A DNA stretch of 64,000 nt from Sulfitobacter sp. HNIBRBA3233 (GCF_040149665.1 NZ_JBEFLP010000001.1:1674001-1738000), one strand, 5' to 3'. Numbered from the stretch's first letter, positions 1-10,347 are shown. Notes: generated from the letters alone by a model not told the origin. Numbers and translations: made by a program.

Positions 1-856
1 CGATCAGATCAACGGCCGATACGTTGCGGTTATGCGACCCGCCCCGCACCACGTTCGGAGAGCCCATGACAACCGTACCCCCCCCGGTGGCGGCAGCCTC
101 GGCGGCGTCCAGTGTCTCGGGAAACTCCGCCACGCTGACGCCGCGCGCGGACCATCTGGCGCGGTCTTCCGCGCTTCGGTCGTCGTGGCTTCCCATCGCG
201 ATACCCTCCGCCGCCAGACGCGCGCAGAGCCGGTCCAGCGCAACCGCCACCTCGTCGCGCTGCGCGTGCATCTGCTGCATCAGCTCCAGTTGCTTTTCCG
301 GCGACCGCCCGGCCCGCAGCGCCATCGCCGTCAGGCGGCGCGGCGTGCGCCCGTCGGCCAGACGGTCGTGCGGCAGATGGTCGTTGAAGACGATATACCG
401 CAGCCCCCACGCCTTCAGCCGCTCGGGCAGATCCTCGTACAGCTCCAGCATCCCGGTCTCGAACCGGATCTGGCCGCGCAAGTCGGTGACCATCCCGGGC
501 GCGACATCGCGCAGGTGCGTGAACACCTGCTCGGCGAAATCCGGTGACCGCACGCCCCCTTCCCAGCTCACGAACTGGGCAAGGATCGCGGTTGTGATAC
601 CGTTCGCGGCCAGTTCCGCCTCGACCGCGCGCAGGCCTTCCGCCATCTGCTTCATCGCGCCGCGACGGGGGGCCAGATGCCGCTCGAAGCCGTCGCCGTG
701 CAGATCGACGATACCGGGCAGGACAAGGTATCCGTCCAGATTGACGGCCCGCCCCACGGGCGCGTCCACGATCCGCCCGTCAGCGAAAGACAGCGGGCCA
801 ACGTGCAGCCCGTCGGGGCCAAGCACCTGCGCGCCGGTCAAATCAAGGTTCAGCAT
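1..856 (-). CDS. phnM: PhnM-like alpha-D-ribose 1-methylphosphonate 5-triphosphate diphosphatase (partial, C-terminus off the left edge)
   Basis: In the carbon-phosphorus lyase pathway PhnM removes pyrophosphate from ribose 1-alkylphosphonate 5-triphosphate. It is an amidohydrolase-fold enzyme. About 285 residues are visible from an ATG at 854-856; the family is about 380 residues long, so the last quarter is missing. The metal-binding DLHGD motif follows LPGIV near residue 50. Other signatures seen are [31 protein letters not shown] and [17 protein letters not shown], all typical of PhnM. The start overlaps the stop of the upstream lipoprotein gene by 14 bp, so the two are probably cotranscribed. 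No other phn gene is visible; the rest of the cluster should lie to the left. The family call is confident; substrate specificity is inferred. Confidence 0.88.
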   Translation of the reverse strand, partial: MLNLDLTGAQVLGPDGLHVGPLSFADGRIVDAPVGRAVNLDGYLVLPGIVDLHGDGFERHLAPRRGAMKQMAEGLRAVEAELAANGITTAILAQFVSWEGGVRSPDFAEQVFTHLRDVAPGMVTDLRGQIRFETGMLELYEDLPERLKAWGLRYIVFNDHLPHDRLADGRTPRRLTAMALRAGRSPEKQLELMQQMHAQRDEVAVALDRLCARLAAEGIAMGSHDDRSAEDRARWSARGVSVAEFPETLDAAEAAATGGGTVVMGSPNVVRGGSHNRNVSAVDLI

Positions 857-1658
857 CGCCCTCGGCCTCCACCCCCGGCAGGCAGCCTCCCTCCGGACAG
901 CCGAGCTGCTCCAGCACGGCCCCGAACAGTGTCAGCGACCGGTCGAAGGCACCGGTGCGCAGGAACGCGACGGTTTCCGCGATCACCTGCGGATTGTTCA
1001 TCATGAAGGTATGGGTCACCGGCAGGACGATATGATCGGCCATGCCGCGCACCCGCGTCGAGTAGACGGCGACCTTGCCGTCATCCTGCCCGGGCAGCAG
1101 CGACGAGAAATAGGGGTTGAGCGATTGCGAACCGGCGATCACGCCAAGATCGAAATCCACCGGCGGCAGGGTCCGCGGCAGCGATCCCACCTGCGTGCCC
1201 ATCTGCATCCCCGCCGGTCCGTTGATCCAGTCGAACGCAATGACGTCTTCAAGTTCGTCCACAACTTCGCTGCCCTGGTTGGGTGGCCCCAGCATCACGA
1301 CACGGCCGATCCGCTCCGGGCCGACCTGTGACACCCATTGGCGCACAAGGATGCCGCCCATCGAATGGGTCACGAAATCCACCTTCTGCGTGCCGCACTC
1401 CGAAACGGCATCGGGCAAAGTGCGTCGGGTCAGCTCCTCTACGGGCGCTTCGGTCGAGGGGTATCCGGGCCGAACCACCCGCCAGCCCTCGGCGGACAGG
1501 GCCGCCTCCATCAGCGCAAAGGACGATTCCGTTCGCGCAAGCCCGTGCAGCAGGATCACGCATCGCCCCGCCCCCGCGCCCTGCGCGGTATCGGCGGGCT
1601 GTGCGACACAACCGCTTGCAGCAAGGGCCATCGCCCCTATGATCCAGAAGAGTTTCAT
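843..1658 (-). CDS. alpha/beta hydrolase (lipase-like) lipoprotein
   Basis: This is a 271-residue predicted lipoprotein. The N-terminus is a signal peptide ending in a lipobox, ALAASGC, with the lipidated cysteine at residue 17. The mature part has an alpha/beta-hydrolase oxyanion motif, [10 protein letters not shown] (residues 35-44), and the nucleophile elbow THSMGG with Ser99, as in triacylglycerol lipases and PGAP1-like esterases. An Asp/His pair further on is expected but was not assigned with certainty. It would act on an ester at the inner face of the outer membrane or in the periplasm; the substrate is unknown. It starts with ATG at 1658 and overlaps the downstream phnM-like gene by 14 bp. 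No functional link to phosphonate metabolism is evident. Confidence 0.82.
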   Translation of the reverse strand: MKLFWIIGAMALAASGCVAQPADTAQGAGAGRCVILLHGLARTESSFALMEAALSAEGWRVVRPGYPSTEAPVEELTRRTLPDAVSECGTQKVDFVTHSMGGILVRQWVSQVGPERIGRVVMLGPPNQGSEVVDELEDVIAFDWINGPAGMQMGTQVGSLPRTLPPVDFDLGVIAGSQSLNPYFSSLLPGQDDGKVAVYSTRVRGMADHIVLPVTHTFMMNNPQVIAETVAFLRTGAFDRSLTLFGAVLEQLGCPEGGCLPGVEAEGDAEP

Positions 1659-1733
1659 GCGGAGCTATCTAGTGCGTTCGCGCCCGTGTTGTAATCCCCC
1701 GCATGGCCGTGACGCAACGAAAGGCCCTTCGCC

Positions 1734-2192
1734 ATGGACGACACCCCCATGCCCCGCATCGCCGTCCGCGCCCTGATCCTCCACGAGAACCGCCTGCTGC
1801 TGGTCAACGCTTGGCCGGCGGGCAAAAGCGATCTGATGTGCGCGCCCGGGGGCGGGGTCGAACGCGGCAGCAGCCTGCCCGACAATCTGGCGCGCGAGGT
1901 TCACGAGGAAACCGGCCTGCGGATCGAGGTCGGCGCACCCTGCCTCGTCAACGAATTCCACGACCCCTCCGGCAGCTTCCATCAGGTCGACATCTATTTC
2001 CGCTGCACACTCAACGGAGCTCCGACACTGGACCACACATGGCAGGACAAGGACGCGATCGTGACGGACCGCCGTTGGGTCACCCGCACGGAGCTTGCTC
2101 AGCTGCGAGTCAAGCCCGATAGCCTTGCGGCGGTTGCGTGGGACGACACGGGCGCGGTCACCTACGATCCGCTCGAGCCGCTTTTGGTCTAG
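1734..2192 (+). CDS. Nudix hydrolase
   Basis: A 152-residue single-domain Nudix protein that would hydrolyse a nucleoside-diphosphate-linked substrate. The Nudix box runs from Gly40 to about residue 62 and contains REVHEETG (Arg54, Glu55, Glu58, Glu59), the main metal ligands. The first Glu of the consensus box (eight residues before the Arg) is Ser46 here. The usual N-terminal strand IAVRALILHENRLLLV is present. The C-terminus (RRWV, then ELAQL) is like MutT/ADP-ribose-type members. An upstream in-frame start gives a two-residue difference at most; ATG at 1734 is used. It overlaps the convergent EamA gene by 35 bp at its 3' end. The exact substrate cannot be read from the sequence. Confidence 0.88.
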   Translation: MDDTPMPRIAVRALILHENRLLLVNAWPAGKSDLMCAPGGGVERGSSLPDNLAREVHEETGLRIEVGAPCLVNEFHDPSGSFHQVDIYFRCTLNGAPTLDHTWQDKDAIVTDRRWVTRTELAQLRVKPDSLAAVAWDDTGAVTYDPLEPLLV

Positions 2193-3015
2193 GCGCCGTC
2201 ACCGCCCAGCCGATCCCGCCCAGCACCAGCACCGTCGCGATCAGCACGGTCGCACTCACCGCCTCGCCCAGCAGGACCGCACCGCCCAGAATCGCGATGA
2301 TCGGCACGCTCAGCTGCACGACGGCGGCGGTTGCCCCCTTCATGCGCGGCAGGATCGTGTACCACAGCGCATAGCCGAGGCCCGATGTCGCGGCACCGCT
2401 GAACAGGGAAAGCGAGACACCGTAGGCGTTGGCCTCAAAGCCGTAGGCCGCAAGGGCCAGAACCACCAGTGGCAGACAGAGGATGAAATTCGCAGCCGTC
2501 GCCGCCAGCGGATCGCCCGCCCCGCGTCCAACAATCGTATATATGCCCCATCCGATCCCCGCTGCCACCATCAGCGCGGCCCCGACCGGATCGCTGACGG
2601 CCCCCCGCGTGGGCCACAGGACCAACGCGAGCCCGGCAAAGGCAAGCGTCGCACCAGCGATCTGCCGCCGGGTCGGCGGCGCGCCAGTCACGGCACCGTG
2701 CAGGAACATCACGATCTGCGTGACCCCGAAAAGGATCAGCGCACCCAGCCCCGCATCAAGCGTGATGTAGGCCAGCGAGAAGCCCGTCATATAAAGCGCG
2801 AGGCTGACCGCACCGGGCAGCCGTGCCAGCCGCAAGAGCGGCAGCGCCCCGCCGCGCAGCGCGACAAGCGCCCCCAGCGTCAGCGCCCCTGCGGCCACGC
2901 GCAGGATCGCGAACCCCTGCGGGGTGATATGGCCCGGCTCGACGGCCGCGCGCGTCAGCAAGGAGTTGGCCGCGAAGGCCGTCATTGTCAGGAGGGTCAG
3001 CAGGATCAAACGCAT
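2158..3015 (-). CDS. EamA/DMT-family transporter
   Basis: A 285-residue polytopic inner-membrane protein with about ten hydrophobic segments arranged as two EamA repeats, the pattern of the drug/metabolite transporter superfamily. The first segment is LLTLLTMTAFAANSLLTRAA. The second repeat begins around AALMVAAGIGWGIYTIVGRGA and ends with VLGGIGWAVTA. Such proteins export or import small metabolites, often amino acids or nucleosides, but the substrate cannot be predicted. The last 35 bp overlap the end of the convergent Nudix gene, so the two transcripts are antisense to each other there. A second EamA protein lies at 41385-42254, but it belongs to a different, YddG-like subgroup. Confidence 0.88.
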   Translation of the reverse strand: MRLILLTLLTMTAFAANSLLTRAAVEPGHITPQGFAILRVAAGALTLGALVALRGGALPLLRLARLPGAVSLALYMTGFSLAYITLDAGLGALILFGVTQIVMFLHGAVTGAPPTRRQIAGATLAFAGLALVLWPTRGAVSDPVGAALMVAAGIGWGIYTIVGRGAGDPLAATAANFILCLPLVVLALAAYGFEANAYGVSLSLFSGAATSGLGYALWYTILPRMKGATAAVVQLSVPIIAILGGAVLLGEAVSATVLIATVLVLGGIGWAVTAPRPKAARADRR

Positions 3016-3059
3016 GCTCCGCCCTACCCCGGCGCGACTGTCAGGCCAAGACCCCGCCG

Positions 3060-3731
3060 TCAGTCGAAGATGAATTCATCGTCATCGTCGAGCGAGGCAA
3101 GGACCGCATCGAGCGCGCTATGATCCTGTGCGGGCTGGAACAACCGGATCCGCGCCTGCTGCGCATCGAGCGCACTGTCCATCTGATCGCGAAACAGCGC
3201 GACCACGCTGCCCTGCACTCTCTCGTCCATCAGCGCCGCTGTCAGCCCCTGCTGGATCACCTCGCGCTGGTGGGCGGTCTGGGCCAGCAGCGCGCGGTGT
3301 TCCTGCGCTGTGTCCATCGCCCCGATCATGGCAGTGCGCAACTGCTCGGCTGTCATCCCGTCTTTCGTCAGAAAGTCGTGGCAGCCGTTGCGCATGGCGG
3401 TCACGGCAGTTTTCAGATCCCCGTTGCCGGTGATCATGATCGTCGCCGCCTCGCTGTTGCGCGGGGTGCGGTGGATCATATCCAGCACCAGCAGCCCGTC
3501 GCCCTCGGGCAGGCGGTAGTCGATCAGGATCAGGTCATAATCGACAGCCGCGGTTGCCGCCTCCAGCTCGCCGATCGACCCGACTTCGTCGATCTGCAAC
3601 ATCAGGTCCGTCTTTCGCGACATGCGCCTGATCCGCGCGCGGTCGAACGCGCTGTCGTCCAGCAACAGGGCACGGATCACTTTCGGCGCGGCCTCCTCTT
3701 CGGGGCCGCTCAATTGGACAGGCAAGGTCAT
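3060..3731 (-). CDS. response regulator receiver protein with C-terminal extension
   Basis: A 223-residue protein with an N-terminal CheY-like receiver domain (about residues 18-140). The acidic pair is Asp25-Asp26, the phosphoacceptor is Asp71 in LILIDYRLP, the conserved Thr lies in MITGNGD, and the Lys in FLTKD. The remaining 80 residues are helical, contain no recognisable DNA-binding or enzymatic domain, and end in an acidic tail (DDDDEFIFD). An upstream in-frame GTG at 3746 exists, but ATG at 3731 is preceded by GGGAGA at a good distance, so I chose the ATG. It lies 137 bp downstream of, and on the same strand as, a soluble histidine kinase, so the two probably form a pathway. The output is unknown. 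Confidence 0.85.
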   Translation of the reverse strand: MTLPVQLSGPEEEAAPKVIRALLLDDSAFDRARIRRMSRKTDLMLQIDEVGSIGELEAATAAVDYDLILIDYRLPEGDGLLVLDMIHRTPRNSEAATIMITGNGDLKTAVTAMRNGCHDFLTKDGMTAEQLRTAMIGAMDTAQEHRALLAQTAHQREVIQQGLTAALMDERVQGSVVALFRDQMDSALDAQQARIRLFQPAQDHSALDAVLASLDDDDEFIFD

Positions 3732-3868
3732 TGCACCATCTCCCACTACTTCTCACCACGGGGGTCAGGGTAGCGCCGGAGCACCTACGAAAAGCTTAAC
3801 GCGCCCGGTTGGGGCGCGCGCAGGATGCTTTCGATTAGACGCAGAGACGTTTCAAATTATCGCATCGG

Positions 3869-4603
3869 TCAGGCGGCGACGGCGGCGCCGTCCAGTGGCA
3901 GGCAGACGTCCACCCGCAAGCCGCGTCCGTCATCGGACGCCGCCGACAACAGCACATGCCCGCCGTAGTGCGACGCCATCTTGCGCACCTTTGCCAGCCC
4001 CATGCCGGTCCCTTCGACCTCGTCGCGCGGGCGCAGGGTTGTCATCGCCTCAAGAGCCTTGGAGCGCAGCGGGGCGGGAATACCGGGGCCATCGTCGATC
4101 ACGGACAGGCGGATCATCGGCCCCTCGCGCGCGGTTTCGGCATGGATGTGACCGCTGGCCCCGTCGTGATGCTTCACCGCATTCCCCAAAAGCGCGTGCC
4201 ACAGGGTGAGGATATCCTGCTCGCCCATGCGACATGTGTCACAGCCGACCGACCGCGTCAGGATAAACCCCTCGGGGATCTTCAGCGTGCCTGCGACTTC
4301 TTCCAGCGCCGCGCCCACATCGACCACAGAGACCTCCTGCATCCGCCCCACGCGCGAATAGGCCAGAAGGTCCGCCAGCATCCGGTCCAGCCGCGCGGTG
4401 TGCCGGTTCATCAGGTCGATGGATTGCGCCACCGGCCCCGTGATGTCGACACCGGCATCCGCCAGATCTTCGGCAATCCACTGCGGCAATTCCAGCAGGG
4501 CGCGCACCGATGCGCGCACATCGTGGCTCATCAGATAGATGAAATCATCGATATCCTGCGTCGGAGGAGTGGCAGAGCCGGCATCGACAGCGGATTGCGA
4601 CAT
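3869..4603 (-). CDS. soluble sensor histidine kinase
   Basis: A 244-residue kinase consisting of a dimerisation/phosphoacceptor domain and a HATPase_c domain only. The H-box is LMSHDVRAS with His27. The N-box is LLGNAVKHHDG, the G1 box DDGPGIP and the G2 box GTGMGLAKV. There are no membrane segments and no recognisable sensor domain in the roughly 20 residues before the H-box, so the input must come through a partner protein. An in-frame ATG at 4636 would add 11 residues but has no ribosome binding site; ATG at 4603 is preceded by AAAGG seven bases upstream. The receiver protein at 3060-3731 follows on the same strand and is the likely phosphorylation target. Confidence 0.86.
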   Translation of the reverse strand: MSQSAVDAGSATPPTQDIDDFIYLMSHDVRASVRALLELPQWIAEDLADAGVDITGPVAQSIDLMNRHTARLDRMLADLLAYSRVGRMQEVSVVDVGAALEEVAGTLKIPEGFILTRSVGCDTCRMGEQDILTLWHALLGNAVKHHDGASGHIHAETAREGPMIRLSVIDDGPGIPAPLRSKALEAMTTLRPRDEVEGTGMGLAKVRKMASHYGGHVLLSAASDDGRGLRVDVCLPLDGAAVAA

Positions 4604-4697
4604 GGGGCACCTTTCATGAACCTGGTGAAGGTCCATGGCTTAGCATGTGCCGCGTTGCGCTGAGGTTAACCAAATGCGGCGATAGCGTGCCAAACGC

Positions 4698-4723
4698 AAA
4701 AGGGCCCCCCTGCGGGAGCCCTT
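4698..4723 (-). terminator. intrinsic terminator after groL
   Basis: On the minus strand AAGGGC pairs with GCCCTT around a C/G-rich inner part, and the stem is followed by TTTT. It lies about 55 bp after the groL stop and is the natural end of the groSL transcript. The stem arms are 4718-4723 and 4700-4705. Confidence 0.75.
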
Positions 4724-4778
4724 CCGGATGGCGCGGCCCCCGAAGGGACCACACCGAAACAAGCGTTCAGAGAACGGC

Positions 4779-6434
<1,656 letters not shown>

Positions 6435-6484
6435 TTATGTTGGGTTGAGGTTAAGCGATCTCAGGTCTCGTCCGGCCGGTGGGC

Positions 6485-6772
6485 TCAGTCGAGGATCCCC
6501 ATGATGTCGCTTTCCTTCATCATCAGCATTTCCGTGCCATCGACGGTGACCTCTGTGCCGGACCATTTGCCGAACAGGATCTTGTCGCCTGGCTTGACGG
6601 CCGGTGTGATCAGCTCGCCGCTGTCTTTGCGGGCGCCTTCACCAACGGCTACGACTTCACCTTCGGAAGGTTTTTCCTTCGCGCTATCAGGAATGATCAG
6701 CCCGCCAGCTGTTTTTTCTTCGCTTTCAGTGCGCTTAACCAGCACGCGGTCGTGAAGCGGTTTCAATGCCAT
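6485..6772 (-). CDS. groS: 10 kDa co-chaperonin GroES
   Basis: A 95-residue co-chaperonin that forms the seven-membered lid on GroEL. The sequence starts [14 protein letters not shown], has the mobile-loop region around [17 protein letters not shown] (the IIP contact is clear), and ends [12 protein letters not shown], all canonical. Length is normal. It is the first gene of the groSL operon. A sigma70-like promoter (TTGACA, 17 bp, TAGCTA) and a CIRCE operator lie 68-130 bp upstream. Confidence 0.98.
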   Translation of the reverse strand: MALKPLHDRVLVKRTESEEKTAGGLIIPDSAKEKPSEGEVVAVGEGARKDSGELITPAVKPGDKILFGKWSGTEVTVDGTEMLMMKESDIMGILD

Positions 6773-6839
6773 CTTTGTAGCTCCTTAACGCTCAAAGTGT
6801 TTCTCCCAGAACCAGGCCTTTTCATTAAGCACCTGGCCA

Positions 6840-6866
6840 TTAGCACTCATCTCCGTCGAGTGCCAA
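6840..6866 (-). promoter_or_regulatory. CIRCE element (HrcA operator) of groSL
   Basis: An inverted repeat, TTAGCACTC at 6840-6848 and GAGTGCCAA at 6858-6866, separated by 9 bp. It matches the CIRCE consensus (TTAGCACTC-N9-GAGTGCTAA) with one mismatch. It starts 7 bp downstream of the -10 box, which puts it over the transcription start where HrcA would block RNA polymerase. HrcA itself is not in the window. Confidence 0.92.
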
Positions 6867-6873
6867 CGAACCG

Positions 6874-6902
6874 TAGCTAGGCAGTGCGACGAAAGGTGTC
6901 AA
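6874..6902 (-). promoter_or_regulatory. groSL promoter (-35/-10)
   Basis: Read on the minus strand, TTGACA (6902-6897) and TAGCTA (6879-6874) are separated by exactly 17 bp. This is a near-consensus sigma70 promoter placed directly upstream of the CIRCE element, 100-130 bp before the groS start. A heat-shock sigma32 promoter was not evident. Confidence 0.75.
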
Positions 6903-6948
6903 CAGCGGGATGCACAAAAATCGAAAGGAATGACGAGAGGCGGGCGGC

Positions 6949-7629
6949 TCAGTCCGCGCCCAACACGCGCGGCGCGGTGGCCACGGCGTCGGCACCCTGC
7001 GCGGTCAGACCGTAAACCCCCTTCTCTACCCGCTCGAACCAGCCGTAGTGATTGTCGCGCATCATCGTGGTCGCGCGGGCCACCCCTGTCTCGCGCGCCA
7101 CCTCCGCCCCCTTGCTCGCGCCGGCCTCGAAGAGGTGCAGCGCGAGTTTCAACGCGTCCTGCCGGTAGGCTGTGACGAGACCTGCGCGGGTCTGGCCGCC
7201 ATCGTTGGGATCGCCCTGACGCCGCGCGAATTCGCGCAGCAGCCGCGCGCGGCGCTTGGGCTGCTTGCGCGGGATATATGGACCGGGGTCGCAATGGACC
7301 TCGACCAGGCCATCGGCTAGCCGCACCGTCATCAGGCCCAAACCCAGACGCCGCGCCAGCGCCGTGTTTGCTTTCAGCGCCTTGGCAAAGCGTTTGCCCG
7401 GCTGCCGGGCCACCGCCAGATAGACCTCGTCCGCCGCTTTCAGCCGCTCGATACATTGGTGGAAGAGCGCCAGCGAGAACCCGAGCTTGAGCTCCACGAC
7501 AACCGGCGGCTCTGCGCCGCGCACCGCAACCACGTCTGCCGCGCCGACTTCGGATTTCACGACATAGCCCTGATCCAGCAGGAACGCCTTGATCGGCGGA
7601 TATAAATCAGTCTCGCGCGGGGGTGTCAT
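6949..7629 (-). CDS. DUF2161-family PD-(D/E)XK-like protein
   Basis: A 226-residue protein of a family (DUF2161, putative PD-(D/E)XK phosphodiesterase) that is common in Rhodobacterales. The N-terminal half carries the signature: an acidic residue in GAADVVAVRG, then VVVELKLGFS, which fits the E-x-K part of the nuclease core. A basic segment (PKRRARLLREF, about residues 130-140) follows, and the C-terminal third (EVARETGVARATTMMRDNHYGWF) resembles a winged-helix fold. A nucleic-acid role is therefore plausible, but no substrate is established. It is a single gene with no operon partner, starting with ATG at 7629. Confidence 0.8.
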   Translation of the reverse strand: MTPPRETDLYPPIKAFLLDQGYVVKSEVGAADVVAVRGAEPPVVVELKLGFSLALFHQCIERLKAADEVYLAVARQPGKRFAKALKANTALARRLGLGLMTVRLADGLVEVHCDPGPYIPRKQPKRRARLLREFARRQGDPNDGGQTRAGLVTAYRQDALKLALHLFEAGASKGAEVARETGVARATTMMRDNHYGWFERVEKGVYGLTAQGADAVATAPRVLGAD

Positions 7630-7818
7630 GGCCGCAGGCTACCAGCATTGCAGCGCGCGGGGAATCCCCGTTGGCCGGTCGCCCAGGGCTGGCGGGGGCG
7701 GTAGCGCGGAACGCGCGGGCCTACGCGTGCGGTGACCGAGGGAATGAGTTTATTGGCAAAATGGAGACGCGGGTCCGGTGGATCAATGGGACAGGCGCGC
7801 CGTGCGATGAAGTGGTCC

Positions 7819-7846
7819 GTGACACCCGTGGCGATCCTGCTATAAG
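7819..7846 (+). promoter_or_regulatory. possible promoter of the pyrophosphatase gene
   Basis: GTGACA at 7819-7824 and TATAAG at 7841-7846 are spaced 16 bp apart and lie 39 bp before the ATG. The -10 is good and the -35 moderate. This is a reading by eye only. Confidence 0.35.
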
Positions 7847-7884
7847 GCGCGCAAATTCGACGCACACCGGCAAGGAAGACTGCT

Positions 7885-8805
7885 ATGACAACGCTTGTAT
7901 TTGGCCATAAATCCCCAGACACCGACAGCACCGGAAGCCCGATCATCTGGGCGTGGTACCTCAACCAGATCAAGGGCGTGGACGCCAAGCCCGTGCTGCT
8001 GGGCGAGCCCAACACCGAGGCGCTGTTCATGCTGGAGCACTGGAAGCTCGACAAGCCCGAGATCATCGCGGATGTGGACGCGGGCCAGGACGTGGTGATC
8101 GTGGACACCAACAACCCCGCCGAACTGCCGCCGTCGATCAACAGCGCCAACATCACCGGGATCATCGACCACCACAAGCTGGCGGGCGGTCTGGAGACAG
8201 CGGCCCCGCTGGAGATCCGGATCGAGCCGCTCGCTTGCACCGCGACCATCATGTGGAAGATGATCGGCAGTGACATCGCGCAGATGCCCACCGAGATCAA
8301 GGGCGCCATGCTGACCTGCATCCTGTCCGACACGCTGGAGTTCCGGTCCCCCACCACCACCCAGGAAGACAAGGCCATCGCCTGGTCGCTGGCAGAGGAT
8401 CTGGGCGTCGACATGACCGATTTCGCATCGCAGATGTTTGCGGCGAAATCCGATGTCTCCGCCTTCTCCGAAGCGGAGCTTCTGCGGATGGACAGCAAGG
8501 AATACGAAGTAGGCGGCAAGCAGTTCCGCGTATCGGTTCTGGAAACCACATCGCCCGCGTCGATCCTCGACCGGAAGGATGCGCTGATGGCAGCCATGCC
8601 CGGCGTCGCCGAAGAGGACGGTGCGGATCAGGTGCTGCTTTTCGTCGTGGATATTCTGAACGAGGAAGCGACCATGCTGATCCCCAACGATCTGACCAGA
8701 TCCGTGGCGGAGAAAAGCTTTGACGCGACCGTTTCGGGAGACACCGTGGTGTTGCCCGGCGTGATGAGCCGCAAAAAGCAGATCATCCCGAACCTGAAGG
8801 TCTGA
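7885..8805 (+). CDS. ppaC: manganese-dependent inorganic pyrophosphatase
   Basis: A 306-residue family II pyrophosphatase of the DHH phosphoesterase superfamily. It hydrolyses PPi to two phosphates using Mn2+ and so drives biosynthetic reactions. The metal ligands are visible in GHKSPDTDS (residues 7-15), in the VDTNNP motif and in the IDHHKLAG motif (DHH). The C-terminal DHHA2 domain ends in RKKQIIP, which contributes the substrate-binding RKK sequence. Length is normal for the family (about 305-310 residues). It stands alone, with a predicted promoter upstream and a hairpin terminator downstream. Confidence 0.95.
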   Translation: MTTLVFGHKSPDTDSTGSPIIWAWYLNQIKGVDAKPVLLGEPNTEALFMLEHWKLDKPEIIADVDAGQDVVIVDTNNPAELPPSINSANITGIIDHHKLAGGLETAAPLEIRIEPLACTATIMWKMIGSDIAQMPTEIKGAMLTCILSDTLEFRSPTTTQEDKAIAWSLAEDLGVDMTDFASQMFAAKSDVSAFSEAELLRMDSKEYEVGGKQFRVSVLETTSPASILDRKDALMAAMPGVAEEDGADQVLLFVVDILNEEATMLIPNDLTRSVAEKSFDATVSGDTVVLPGVMSRKKQIIPNLKV

Positions 8806-8824
8806 TCCCGTCACACCGCTGCAG

Positions 8825-8857
8825 AGGGCGCGTCGGGACCACCGGATGCGCCCTTTT
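8825..8857 (+). terminator. intrinsic terminator after ppaC
   Basis: GGGCGC at 8826-8831 pairs with GCGCCC at 8848-8853, with further imperfect pairing inside. TTTT follows immediately. It lies 20 bp after the pyrophosphatase stop codon. Confidence 0.7.
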
Positions 8858-8940
8858 GCCTGCGCGCGGTCGCAGCGACATTTTGCATCCTGTCAGCGCT
8901 TGCCGTAAGGCTCGCTCCAACACTTGCGAAGGATCCCGCC

Positions 8941-9813
8941 ATGACCCGTATCATCACCGAACTATCCGAGATTTCGGCCCCCTATGACGCGCTCTTCGTC
9001 GATCTCTGGGGTTGCGTGCATGACGGGGTCAGGGCGCTGCCCGCTGCCGTCGCCGCATTGCAGACCTATCGAAAGGGCGGCGGCAAGGTGATCCTCGTCA
9101 CCAATTCGCCGCGCCCGCGCGCGGGGGTGGCCAAGCAGCTGGTCCACTTCGGTGTGCCCGACGATGCCTTTGACGCCATTGCCACCTCCGGCGATTCGGC
9201 GCGTGCCGCGATGTATCGCGGCGTGGTCGGACAGAAGGTCTGGCACCTCGGGCCGGTCACCGACAGCCGGTTCTTCGACCCGCTCGAAATCCTCGACAAT
9301 CCTGTCGAGATCGAGCGCGTCGCGCTGGACGACGCCGAGGGAATCGTCTGCACCGGCCCCTTCGACGCCTCGGCGGATCCCGAAAGCTGGCGCGCCGATC
9401 TCGAGGCGGGTCTGGCGCGGAACCTGAAACTGCTCTGTGCCAATCCCGACATCGTCGTGGACCGCGGCGAGACACGCGAATGGTGCGCCGGTGCCGTGGC
9501 CAAGATGTACAGCGATATGGGGGGCGAGAGCCTCTATTTCGGCAAGCCGCATCCGCCGATCTACGATCTGGCCCGCCGCCGCCTTGCCAAACTGGGCCCC
9601 GCGATCGCCGATGACCGCATTCTGGCCATTGGCGATGGCATCCACACCGACGTCGAGGGCGCGGTCGGCGAAGGCATCGATTCGCTGTTCATCTCTGGCG
9701 GGCTGGCCGCCGCCGAGACGAAAACCAGCCACCAGCCGGACGCAGCCGCGCTTGCCAGCTATCTGGAAGCAGAGGAAATGATGCCGACATTCACCATCGG
9801 CCACCTGCGGTAA
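8941..9813 (+). CDS. HAD-superfamily class IIA hydrolase (TIGR01459 type)
   Basis: A 290-residue NagD-like HAD protein. Motif I is FVDLWGCVHDG with the nucleophile Asp21. The second acidic residue of the usual DxD is replaced by Trp23, as is characteristic of this TIGR01459 group. Motif II is VILVTNSPRP (Thr/Ser), and motif IV is AIGDGIHTDVEGA with two Asp residues. The C2-type cap between them (about residues 80-200) contains FGKPHPPIYD, a class IIA hallmark. The substrate is not known; related enzymes dephosphorylate small sugars or nucleotides. It begins with ATG at 8941 and is followed by a MaoC gene on the same strand. Confidence 0.85.
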   Translation: MTRIITELSEISAPYDALFVDLWGCVHDGVRALPAAVAALQTYRKGGGKVILVTNSPRPRAGVAKQLVHFGVPDDAFDAIATSGDSARAAMYRGVVGQKVWHLGPVTDSRFFDPLEILDNPVEIERVALDDAEGIVCTGPFDASADPESWRADLEAGLARNLKLLCANPDIVVDRGETREWCAGAVAKMYSDMGGESLYFGKPHPPIYDLARRRLAKLGPAIADDRILAIGDGIHTDVEGAVGEGIDSLFISGGLAAAETKTSHQPDAAALASYLEAEEMMPTFTIGHLR

Positions 9814-9903
9814 CTCATTTTCCGCTTGCCTTTCTGCGCTTGCGAAGTAATTAAGTTTCACACAAAGCCACGGCTACGTCACTTTATTACCGAGAGGGTG
9901 CAT

Positions 9904-10347
9904 ATGTTTGACAATCTACCGCGCGGCACGATCGTCATCGAAGACATCGAAATCGGCATGTTCCGCTACATCCGCAAGGAAGTCACCGATGCGGATATCG
10001 AGATGTTCGCGACGATCTCGACCGACCGTAATCCGGTGCACCTTGATGACGACTATGCGCAGGACACGATCTTTCAGGGGCGTATCGCCCATGGCATGCT
10101 GACCGCGGGGCTTATCTCGGCGGTGATCGGGGAACAGTTGCCGGGCCACGGCACCGTTTATCTGGGCCAGTCGCTGAAATTCCTGCGCCCCGTACGCCCC
10201 GGTGACATGGTCTATGCGGAGGTGAAGGTGACAGACATCGACACCGCAAAGCGGATCGTGAAGATGGACTGCCACTGTTCGGTCGACGGCAAGAAAGTTC
10301 TCGTCGGAGAGGCCACGGTTCTGGCACCGTCGCGCAAGTTCGACTGA
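9904..10347 (+). CDS. MaoC-family dehydratase (PhaJ-like enoyl-CoA hydratase)
   Basis: A 147-residue hotdog-fold protein. The catalytic hydratase-2 motif is ISTDRNPVHLDDDYA, which supplies the Asp and His needed for (R)-specific hydration of 2-enoyl-CoA. The hotdog helix region GRIAHGMLTAGLIS follows. The length fits PhaJ-type proteins (about 140-160). I chose ATG at 9904 because GAGAGGG lies just upstream; an in-frame start at 9826 would add a non-conserved extension. PhaJ-type enzymes divert beta-oxidation intermediates to polyhydroxyalkanoate. Since phbA/phbB are also in this window, that role is plausible, but the substrate is not shown here. Confidence 0.85.
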   Translation: MFDNLPRGTIVIEDIEIGMFRYIRKEVTDADIEMFATISTDRNPVHLDDDYAQDTIFQGRIAHGMLTAGLISAVIGEQLPGHGTVYLGQSLKFLRPVRPGDMVYAEVKVTDIDTAKRIVKMDCHCSVDGKKVLVGEATVLAPSRKFD

